DNA of 30,498 nt from a virus: the IMG/VR virus record IMGVR_UViG_3300020194_001722, positions 1 to 30,498 of that record; one strand, written 5' to 3'. The stretch's first letter is position 1; the number at the start of each line of letters is the position of its first letter. Shown piece after piece: positions 23,281 to 29,205 of this stretch. Under the pieces are notes generated by a model. It was not told the origin of the DNA and did no database searches. It worked only from the letters and a program-made list of their open reading frames with translations. A program made the translations under genes and the position numbers.

Positions 23281-24709
23281 AGTCTAATCGACTCCTCTTT
23301 GTTATTCCCCAATACAATAATGCAAATACACAAATCATTATGCCAATGAAGATCGGTCTAGTGATCAGATCGTCTACCGTATGCAAGGATGTTAGTTGAT
23401 AAGTGAGGTTGTAAATCCTGTCACTCAATATGAATCCAATCAACAGTGCTGGCCTGCTGACTTGGAATTTTTTACAAAGCACTCCGAATATAGAGAATGC
23501 CAATAGTACCGCTAGGTCTTCCCAACCACCTGTGTATTGCAGGCTCGCCCATACAATAAAGCCAAGTATGATAGGGAAATAGTAAACGTAAGGAATACGT
23601 GTAACCCAACCAGCGAAGTATGCCAGTCCATAACATAAGACAGCAGTTATTATAGTCCCAAGTAGGAACGCATAGGTCATGCTGTCAAATAATTTTTCGT
23701 CGTAGAAAGTGTCTGGAGATCCTAGGTCGATTCCAATGTAAAGCCATAATCCCATGAGGATGGCGGCGAAACTGGCACCAGGGATACCAAACAGCACAGT
23801 GGGAATGAATGAAGATGCCTTCTGTGCGTTGTTGGCCCCTTCTGCACCCACAACACCTTTGACATTGCCAACGCCAAACTTCTCCTTGGGATTGGCCGCC
23901 ACCGTGGCACCGTATGCCAACCAGTCTGCCATTGCTCCACCCAGTCCAGGAAGTAGTCCTATGAAAGAACCTATGAAGCCTCCCCTCACGCTGTCCTTCC
24001 AGCATCTGATAGTGTCCTTTACGCCTTGTTTGAGATCACGCCAACTGCCATGTTCTGCCCGGATCGTTGTTGTCTTCTTCCTGTTGAACCATCCGTCCCA
24101 AAGTTCTGGTATGGCGAAAAGTCCTGCCATGTAAGGTAATATCTGCACACCGTCTTCGAGGTATCGCCAACCCATTGTGAATCTCGGAACGTTGTTGACG
24201 TCAACACCAACCAGTCCAACGGTCACGCCTAAAACGATAGCAAGGAAACTCCTGACATATCGCCTAGTGGATACAAATCCCACGGTGACGAATGCCAACA
24301 GCACCAATGCCCACAGTTCGGGTATGCCCATGTAAATCACAACTTTGGTGTACCATGGCAAGAATAGAAATGTGAGTGATCCCCAGAACAGTCCATTGCA
24401 GGTCGATGAAGTGATTGCGGCACTCAGTGCCCTTGTGGCCTCTCCGTTCTTGGCCATGGGAAAACCATCAACCATCGTGGCGGCCGCGGAGTTGGCTCCT
24501 GGTATGCCTAACAGCACACCTGCAAATGAATCACCGGTTGTTGAGGATGCCACAACTGCCACACAGAATATCACGCCCAGGTAGGGATCTCCCACGAAGT
24601 AAGGCATGACTCCAAATAGTGTGATAAGACCTGTTGTTGCTCCCGCGGCTGGTATTAGGCCAATGATTAAGCCGTAAACAATACCCGCCATTAATATAGC
24701 AAGTTCCAT
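23273..24709 (-). CDS. tctA: Large membrane subunit of a tripartite tricarboxylate-type transporter
   Basis: A 478-residue, very hydrophobic protein with about 10-12 membrane segments and the TctA internal duplication: GLIPAAGATTG near 17-27 in the first half and GLLPGLGGAMADWLAYG in the second. The hallmark GIPGANSAAATMVDGFPMAKNGEATRAL region follows the first, and GAEGANNAQKASSFIPT with FGIPGASFAA follow the second. The length is near normal and no disruption is seen, so it should be functional. It forms the ion-driven channel that takes solute from TctC. The usual small subunit TctB is not recognisable nearby. The ATG at 24709 is 95 bases from a divergent plus-strand membrane protein gene. 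Confidence 0.93.
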   Translation of the reverse strand: MELAILMAGIVYGLIIGLIPAAGATTGLITLFGVMPYFVGDPYLGVIFCVAVVASSTTGDSFAGVLLGIPGANSAAATMVDGFPMAKNGEATRALSAAITSSTCNGLFWGSLTFLFLPWYTKVVIYMGIPELWALVLLAFVTVGFVSTRRYVRSFLAIVLGVTVGLVGVDVNNVPRFTMGWRYLEDGVQILPYMAGLFAIPELWDGWFNRKKTTTIRAEHGSWRDLKQGVKDTIRCWKDSVRGGFIGSFIGLLPGLGGAMADWLAYGATVAANPKEKFGVGNVKGVVGAEGANNAQKASSFIPTVLFGIPGASFAAILMGLWLYIGIDLGSPDTFYDEKLFDSMTYAFLLGTIITAVLCYGLAYFAGWVTRIPYVYYFPIILGFIVWASLQYTGGWEDLAVLLAFSIFGVLCKKFQVSRPALLIGFILSDRIYNLTYQLTSLHTVDDLITRPIFIGIMICVFALLYWGITKRSRLDYA

Positions 24710-24804
24710 ATACTATCGATTTTTGGGGTTGATGTTGTGAACTTCCTTGGGAGCGTTACAACAAATTATGTGTTTTTACTTATAACCTATACTATATACT
24801 TTAT

Positions 24805-25242
24805 ATGAGATTGAGTCAACAACAAAAGATCCGGATGTACTCACACCACGATCACGACATGGACTTTGAGGACGAGTTCTGGCCCATAATGGGCATACTG
24901 TTGGCCATACTGGGCGTGTGGACAGGCATAATACACTTAATAGATTGGCTCACCATAGATGCCATCCCATGGTGGCTGGAACCATTCACTATAACACCTG
25001 TCATATTCCTGATCATAATGAAGGAACACTACGACTCGCTGAACCCTCTGCACTGGTGGCCCATGTTCTGGGGTTACAATGCCAAGTTACCGGAAGAGGA
25101 CAGAATAACAATCAGGCCGTTGGACACGGAAAGGATAATGGACGAACACGGTGGTAGACTGAACGTGTACATCGTAGACTACGAACACATCAAGTTCCGT
25201 AGGCGGAAGGATGCCGTTATCTTTGGTCTGAGGTATTTCTAG
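24805..25242 (+). CDS. Small two-helix membrane protein of unknown function
   Basis: A 145-residue protein with a His/Asp-rich N-terminus (HHDHDMDFEDEF), two membrane segments (about 27-50, starting WPIMGILLAILGVW, and about 56-73, containing TITPVIFLIIM), and a charged cytoplasmic-type C-terminus (IKFRRRKDAVIFGLRYF). I do not recognise the family. It starts 95 bases from tctA in the opposite direction. TctB proteins are of similar length but have four membrane segments, so I do not call it TctB. The start could also be the ATG at 24835. The 3' end overlaps the convergent small coiled-coil gene by 26 bases. Confidence 0.7.
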   Translation: MRLSQQQKIRMYSHHDHDMDFEDEFWPIMGILLAILGVWTGIIHLIDWLTIDAIPWWLEPFTITPVIFLIIMKEHYDSLNPLHWWPMFWGYNAKLPEEDRITIRPLDTERIMDEHGGRLNVYIVDYEHIKFRRRKDAVIFGLRYF

Positions 25243-25396
25243 AAGACACAAAAACTGTGCCGTATTTCTTTTCGTAGACGCTGAGCTTGTCGGAGAGTTC
25301 TTTGACGATCTGCTGGTAGTCCGCAACCTGCACTTCAAGGTTGCCTATCTGAGCCCTCAGTAATCTGACTTCGTCCTTACTTGCCCTGTCCTGCAT
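25217..25396 (-). CDS. 59-residue coiled-coil protein
   Basis: A short open frame starting MQDRASKDEVRLLRAQIGNL, with a regular heptad pattern of Leu, Val and Ile through about residue 42 (the EVQVADYQQIVKELSDKL region), then YEKKYGTVFV and a Ser-rich tail. This is a convincing parallel coiled coil and unlikely to be chance. Function unknown. The ATG lies inside the end of the basic mini-protein gene (20-base overlap, other frame). The 3' end overlaps the plus-strand membrane protein gene by 26 bases. Confidence 0.65.
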   Translation of the reverse strand: MQDRASKDEVRLLRAQIGNLEVQVADYQQIVKELSDKLSVYEKKYGTVFVSSRNTSDQR

Positions 25397-25517
25397 ACGC
25401 CTTGTAACTTCTCTTCTTGGCCTTGTTCATAGAGCTCATCTTGATCCTGCTCTTGTTCTTGCCTTGGGAAGTCTTCTTGGGTTTGCCTTTTGTGTATCCT
25501 GAAACATTTATTGCCAT
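25377..25517 (-). CDS. 46-residue very basic protein
   Basis: A short open frame, MAINVSGYTKGKPKKTSQG onward, ending KAYAGQGK. About one third of its residues are Lys or Arg, with Gly and Ser and no hydrophobic core, as in small nucleic-acid or capsid-binding phage proteins. I have the impression of similar small proteins in T4-like marine phages, from memory only. TTGACT and TAATAT with 17-base spacing lie just upstream on the minus strand (25522-25550), with the -10 only six bases before the ATG, so a leaderless transcript is possible. The next gene overlaps it by 20 bases. Confidence 0.7.
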   Translation of the reverse strand: MAINVSGYTKGKPKKTSQGKNKSRIKMSSMNKAKKRSYKAYAGQGK

Positions 25518-25521
25518 GTTC

Positions 25522-25550
25522 TTATATTATAGTAGACAGTTCTTGAAGTC
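25522..25550 (-). promoter_or_regulatory. Sigma70-like promoter for the basic mini-protein
   Basis: Minus-strand TTGACT, a 17-base spacer and TAATAT lie upstream of the ATG at 25517, with six bases between the -10 and the ATG. The match to the bacterial consensus is good for the -35 and moderate for the -10. It shares a 56-base divergent gap with the DUF1178 gene. Confidence 0.5.
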
Positions 25551-25560
25551 AAGTATATAA

Positions 25561-25568
25561 TGTAAATA
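25561..25568 (+). promoter_or_regulatory. Late promoter box variant TGTAAATA
   Basis: Plus-strand TGTAAATA is followed by five bases (ATATT) and the ATG of the DUF1178 gene, the same spacing as four other genes in the window. A TATAAT just before it (25555-25560 region) may be a separate -10 element. Confidence 0.45.
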
Positions 25569-25573
25569 ATATT

Positions 25574-25987
25574 ATGATCAAATATCAACTAAGATGCAGA
25601 TGTGAACACGAGTTCGAAGGTTGGTTCCCAGACAGCAAAGAATACAAGAGACAGAAGAACAAAGGACTTATCAACTGTCCCATGTGCGACAGCACCGCGG
25701 TGGACAAGGCCATCATGGCACCCGCCGTAAAGACCTCCAAGAAGAAACAGATACCAGACGACTACTTCGTGATGGGGGAGACCGCAGAACAGATACTGCG
25801 TAAACTCAACAAGAAGATCAAGAAAGATTACCAGGACGTTGGTAAGAACTTCGCCAGGGAGGCCAGGAAGGCACACAAGGGCAAACGTGACCAGAAGTTC
25901 TACGGTAACCCCACAAAGGAAGAGACCAACAAACTGCTGGACGAAGGCATAGACCTGTTCGCGGTGCCGGACTACAAGGACAATTAG
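25574..25987 (+). CDS. DUF1178-like zinc-ribbon protein
   Basis: A 137-residue protein. The N-terminal half matches the DUF1178 pattern: IKYQLRCRCEHEFEGWFPDS, then KNKGLINCPMCDS and AVDKAIMAPAV. C8, C10, C35 and C38 make a probable zinc ribbon. The C-terminal half is basic and helical (about 70-137). DUF1178 proteins are typical of alphaproteobacteria and have no established function to my knowledge, so this gene hints at an alphaproteobacterial host or past host. It lies downstream of a divergent gap and upstream of the promoter at 26016. It ends 139 bases before the next coding start. Confidence 0.8.
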   Translation: MIKYQLRCRCEHEFEGWFPDSKEYKRQKNKGLINCPMCDSTAVDKAIMAPAVKTSKKKQIPDDYFVMGETAEQILRKLNKKIKKDYQDVGKNFAREARKAHKGKRDQKFYGNPTKEETNKLLDEGIDLFAVPDYKDN

Positions 25988-26015
25988 TCCCAATAACAAT
26001 AACTTTTCTAGCCGG

Positions 26016-26044
26016 TTGACCAAATACACTTTCTAGTATATAAT
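26016..26044 (+). promoter_or_regulatory. Strong sigma70-type promoter
   Basis: TTGACC (26016-26021), a 17-base spacer and TATAAT (26039-26044) form a near-consensus bacterial promoter, with initiation expected near 26051. It would drive the basic protein at 26127 and perhaps the cold-shock gene, without phage-encoded factors, as expected for early genes. It contrasts with the late boxes elsewhere. Confidence 0.8.
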
Positions 26045-26126
26045 TGTAACATGGAACGTAGGATAACAGAGATTGAAACTCCAAAGTTACGTAACCATAA
26101 CAATAACAATAGGAAAAGGAAACAAT

Positions 26127-26498
26127 ATGCTAACAAGTATGTTCAATACACTTTTTCCATCTACTAAGAAGGAAACAAAAACCATGGCAAACTCAACACA
26201 ATACGTTGTATACACAAGAAACTTCAAATCAAGAGCGAAGCAAATTGGTGTATTTGCGGAGCCGGCTTCAACTTACAAAGTAAATGGTGAAGTACACGGT
26301 GGTAAAATCAAGTTCAAAAACCTAGCAGTAAAAAACACTGCAAGAAAAACAGCGACTAACAAGTTGTTATCAAAAGGTTTGGACTTTACAGTAGAAGTAT
26401 TAGGTGTTGCACCTAAGAACTCTGCTTTGACTATGAAGTCAAACATCATTTCTTTATTAAAGAAATCAGGAAGAAAAGTAATTAATTACTCTGCTTAA
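26127..26498 (+). CDS. Unknown basic protein
   Basis: A 123-residue protein, not recognised. A hydrophobic N-terminal stretch (MLTSMFNTLF) is followed by a Thr/Lys linker and a basic beta-and-alpha domain (TQYVVYTRNFKSRAKQIGVF, then a C-terminal KSGRKVINYSA). It has no acidic clusters and may bind nucleic acid. The ATG at 26127 follows a purine-rich GGAAAAGGAAAC ribosome site; a shorter form from the ATG at 26184 (MANSTQ) is also possible. The sigma70-type promoter lies about 75 bases upstream. No terminator-like hairpin with a T-tract follows. Confidence 0.7.
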   Translation: MLTSMFNTLFPSTKKETKTMANSTQYVVYTRNFKSRAKQIGVFAEPASTYKVNGEVHGGKIKFKNLAVKNTARKTATNKLLSKGLDFTVEVLGVAPKNSALTMKSNIISLLKKSGRKVINYSA

Positions 26499-26523
26499 TT
26501 CCCAATAGTTAAGTTGTTAGAGT

Positions 26524-26560
26524 GGGCGACGAGAAATCTTCGCCCCTCTATATATAGAGG
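26524..26560 (+). promoter_or_regulatory. Two adjacent hairpins in the leader region of the cold-shock gene
   Basis: GGGCGA (26524-26529) pairs with TCGCCC (26540-26545), and directly after it CCTCTATATATAGAGG (26545-26560) is a perfect 16-base palindrome. Together they occupy the 177-base gap between the basic protein gene and the cold-shock gene. The absence of a T-tract argues against a terminator. Structured leaders control bacterial cold-shock genes, so a thermosensitive or processing role is possible. Confidence 0.55.
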
Positions 26561-26675
26561 CATAAGTAAAATTGAGACAAGAGTAACAAGACAAGACGCA
26601 GAAGAATTAACAACACTCCCGCCCTATTTTAGATACAAACTACCTCATAAAAGTAACAATAACGAAAGAACAAAC

Positions 26676-26876
26676 ATGAGCAATCAAGGAACAGTGAAAT
26701 GGTTCAACGCCTCTAAGGGTTTTGGATTCATAGCACATGAAGACAAGGATGTCTTCGTACACATCTCAGCAGTGGAGGCCGCAGGCCTTAACTCGTTGAA
26801 TGAAGGTGACACGGTTACGTTTGAAACACAGGATGGTCCTAAAGGACCTAGTGCTGTGAATCTATCAGTAGCGTAA
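26676..26876 (+). CDS. Cold-shock domain protein (CspA family)
   Basis: A 66-residue protein and a near-textbook CspA-type cold-shock domain: [15 protein letters not shown] (RNP1 KGFGFI at 14-19) and DVFVHIS (RNP2 VFVHI at 26-30), ending with the [14 protein letters not shown] beta-strands. It binds single-stranded RNA or DNA and melts structure, acting as an RNA chaperone. The start is the ATG at 26676; the open frame continues upstream without family-like sequence. It has a long leader with hairpins and a good terminator 12 bases after the stop. Its high similarity to cellular proteins indicates acquisition from a bacterium. Confidence 0.95.
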   Translation: MSNQGTVKWFNASKGFGFIAHEDKDVFVHISAVEAAGLNSLNEGDTVTFETQDGPKGPSAVNLSVA

Positions 26877-26887
26877 ATTTAGAGTAT

Positions 26888-26923
26888 AAAAGGGGCAATG
26901 CATAAATGTATCGCCCTTTTTTT
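26888..26923 (+). terminator. Rho-independent terminator after the cold-shock gene
   Basis: A GGGC/GCCC outer stem (26893-26896 with 26913-26916) and an inner AUGCA/UGUAU stem, with one A-C mismatch between them, form a hairpin followed by seven T residues (26917-26923). It ends the plus-strand transcript. Confidence 0.75.
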
Positions 26924-26927
26924 GTGA

Positions 26928-26935
26928 CTTAAATA
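26928..26935 (+). promoter_or_regulatory. Late promoter box variant CTTAAATA
   Basis: Plus-strand CTTAAATA lies between a terminator and the ATG at 26941, with five bases (TCTGC) in between, so the downstream gene needs its own promoter exactly here. Confidence 0.6.
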
Positions 26936-26940
26936 TCTGC

Positions 26941-27999
26941 ATGGAAAAAAGAACAGTTCTATGGTACTGGTATAAGATAGATGAAATAGAGATTGCCTCT
27001 GAATTAGGTTTTGATATATTACCAGGAACCGTGATCAAAAAACAATATTATGATAGAAAGAAAATAAACAGCAACGACTTCAATGTTGTACTGATAGATT
27101 TTTTCTTTCATGAAAGTCACGAGAGAATCAAGGAGGACTTATCGTGGGCCGATCTAGTGATACACTATACCACAGAAATTGTTTCAGGTCCGTGGCAGGA
27201 ATATGAAGATTTGATTTTTAGAACTTTTAATAACAAAAATTTTATCACAATATGTAACGGGCTTGCCAATATGCCAAGGCATCCTAGAGAAAGAGTATTT
27301 GCAGATGCCCAGACTTTCTTTACGAGGGTGGCGAAACACTTTCCTAGCACAGAGGTAAAAAGAGTAAAAAAACATAAAACTATTTTTTTTGATGCACTTC
27401 TTGGAAAACAAGGTACTAGACGAGACAAAATCTTCAAAATTTTTAAACAAAACGATCTACTAGAAAAAAACTTGGTCAACTATTATTGGGATATGGGTGA
27501 TACAATCTATAGATCTCCTTTATTGGACATGTACGACAGCAATCCAATAGTTGGCTCATCTAATACATCACAAACGGAAATTCCCTTGAGCCATGTAATA
27601 CCAAACGCAATTTATGACTGTTCGTGGTTTTCTGTTGTCTCGGAAACCTACTCAGGCACAACATTCATCACTGAGAAGACAGCAAAGTGTTTGCTTACTG
27701 GCAGATTATTTGTGATGTTTGGAGAAATGGGGCATCTAGCAAAACTTAGAAGTTATGGTTATAAAACTTTCGCACCATTCGTAGACGAAAGTTATGATCT
27801 AATACAGGATGAAGACGAGAGAATAAAACAAGCATTCACACAGGTACACAACTTATGCAGACGAGATGATATTAGTGAAGTTATAAATGAGCTGTACCCT
27901 ATTTTTTCACACAATCAAAAATTACTTTTAGATAACGAATCTAGATTAACAAATTTCAAAAAATTTTTATTACCTTATCTAGATCAAAAAAAACGTTAG
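26941..27999 (+). CDS. Glycosyltransferase-like protein, paralogue 3 of 3
   Basis: A 352-residue protein. The shared C-terminal block is clear: SVVSET at 231-236, FITEK at 242-246, then GRLFVMFGEMGHLAKLRSYGYKTFAPF and ESYDL (283-287). It is the same block as in the proteins at 10500-11588 and 17745-18782. The N-terminal half is different (acceptor side). It probably transfers a sugar with a GT-B fold; donor unknown. The gene is AT-rich compared with the cold-shock and DUF1178 genes before it, with long A-runs, which suggests separate origin. The stop overlaps the convergent gene at 27996 by four bases. Confidence 0.65.
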   Translation: MEKRTVLWYWYKIDEIEIASELGFDILPGTVIKKQYYDRKKINSNDFNVVLIDFFFHESHERIKEDLSWADLVIHYTTEIVSGPWQEYEDLIFRTFNNKNFITICNGLANMPRHPRERVFADAQTFFTRVAKHFPSTEVKRVKKHKTIFFDALLGKQGTRRDKIFKIFKQNDLLEKNLVNYYWDMGDTIYRSPLLDMYDSNPIVGSSNTSQTEIPLSHVIPNAIYDCSWFSVVSETYSGTTFITEKTAKCLLTGRLFVMFGEMGHLAKLRSYGYKTFAPFVDESYDLIQDEDERIKQAFTQVHNLCRRDDISEVINELYPIFSHNQKLLLDNESRLTNFKKFLLPYLDQKKR

Positions 28000-28466
28000 A
28001 AAATAACATTGTGTGTATAATGATCATAGTATGAACCAAAAACTTGGTGTTTGAACCCATGACCTATTGACTCGTTTTCACATATTTCATTAAATTTCTC
28101 AAAATCTTCTTTATTAACAAAATCCAGTTTGATTTTTAAACCTTTGTTGTTGTCCACTAGTTGGTAGGTTGTTTTGGAAATGAGCTGTTTGACCCGTTTG
28201 TGCCACACTATTGCAAATTGCTCTACAGCATCATCGAGGTTCGAGAAAGTTTTAAAATCAAATGCTCGCCTGAGGTCACAGTCAACACCGTCAAGAAAAC
28301 CAAGGAATGCTGGGTGACCTTCTATCAAGAAATTCTTTAAAGAATCAGTGACGATCTCCTGATTTTTAGAATTCACAAAATAGTACCTGCCGCTGGTGCT
28401 TTCTTTGTTGAAAGTTCCTTTGAAGGCTCCTAGGTCCACAAGATAAAATATTTTAGTTGTCTGCAT
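27996..28466 (-). CDS. Unknown AT-rich protein
   Basis: A 156-residue soluble protein of mixed alpha/beta character, not recognised. It has a beta-rich start (KIFYLVDLGAFKGTF) and a His/Tyr-rich end (FGSYYDHYTHNVIF). It overlaps the gene upstream by 14 bases and the plus-strand glycosyltransferase-like gene by four bases. The base composition is as AT-rich as that of the next gene upstream, so the pair may have moved together. No motif allows a function. Confidence 0.65.
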   Translation of the reverse strand: MQTTKIFYLVDLGAFKGTFNKESTSGRYYFVNSKNQEIVTDSLKNFLIEGHPAFLGFLDGVDCDLRRAFDFKTFSNLDDAVEQFAIVWHKRVKQLISKTTYQLVDNNKGLKIKLDFVNKEDFEKFNEICENESIGHGFKHQVFGSYYDHYTHNVIF

Positions 28467-29205
28467 GGATAATGTTGTATATGTCCATGGTGTTAGTTAA
28501 TTTTCCATTGTTGTATTTTCTCAAAAATCGAGAGGTTAGATCCCAGTTGCCTTGCACATAGGTAGATAGTATCAAAAGTTTTTCATAATCATGAAGTGAG
28601 TCTATATCTTTGGGTTGTTGTCTTCCAACACAATCAACGCTGTCTACTACTTTTTTATTGAAGTGCTCAAAGTGTTTAAGATTGTTCCTGCGTTTGTTTT
28701 TCAAGAAATCAGAAGTATTTGTTTTGATTCTCTGACCAAGAAAGTTTTCAAAGTTTTTGACAAAGAGATCAAAGTTATCAAAAAAATCATCCATTTTGAT
28801 GTCAAAACATTTTTGTGACTTGCTGTTGTCTGGAATATGCCAATATATATTACCAAGAAGTTCTTTATAAAAGTTTTCTCCTTTCGCGATATCATAATAC
28901 TTGTGCATCGTGCCACTATCGGGAAAATCGCCAAAAAATTTAATATAATGTAAGTACTTTGGAAAATATGACAGGTTTTTTGAAGCAAAGTATGGTTTGA
29001 GTACTTTCGTACCTTCTGGAACACGACTGTCATCGTGCGGGTGAAATGATTTTATTTTTTCATCAATTGTTTTACACTCGAGGTGAGAATTATCTTTATC
29101 GTTGAGATCAAATCCTACTTTGAACACCTGTGTGGCCACTGCACACATAAGCATGTGTCCCATGTTACCTGGATTCCAACTGACTCCCCACACATCATTT
29201 TCCAT
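28453..29205 (-). CDS. Unknown AT-rich protein, possibly P-loop/sulfotransferase-like
   Basis: A 250-residue protein starting MENDVWGVSWNPGNMGHMLMCAV. The early WNPGNMGHML loop is reminiscent of phosphate-binding loops in sulfotransferase-like proteins, and the remainder is Lys/Asn/Asp-rich and helical, with an end segment GNWDLTSRFLRKYN. This similarity is weak and I give no function. The gene starts 11 bases inside the end of the nucleotide-sugar dehydrogenase gene, so it belongs to that transcript and is likely to act in the same sugar pathway. Confidence 0.6.
   Translation of the reverse strand: MENDVWGVSWNPGNMGHMLMCAVATQVFKVGFDLNDKDNSHLECKTIDEKIKSFHPHDDSRVPEGTKVLKPYFASKNLSYFPKYLHYIKFFGDFPDSGTMHKYYDIAKGENFYKELLGNIYWHIPDNSKSQKCFDIKMDDFFDNFDLFVKNFENFLGQRIKTNTSDFLKNKRRNNLKHFEHFNKKVVDSVDCVGRQQPKDIDSLHDYEKLLILSTYVQGNWDLTSRFLRKYNNGKLTNTMDIYNIIHADN

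Noticed and set aside
24805-25242. Reading the divergent membrane protein as TctB
   Set aside because: TctB has four membrane segments and normally lies between tctC and tctA on the same strand. This protein has two segments and a long charged C-terminus.
26051-26167. 38-codon plus-strand open frame starting at the predicted transcription start (MERRITEIETPK)
   Set aside because: The later part is Asn/Arg/Lys-rich low complexity and overlaps the ribosome site and start of the gene at 26127. It could be a leader peptide, but there is too little to support it.
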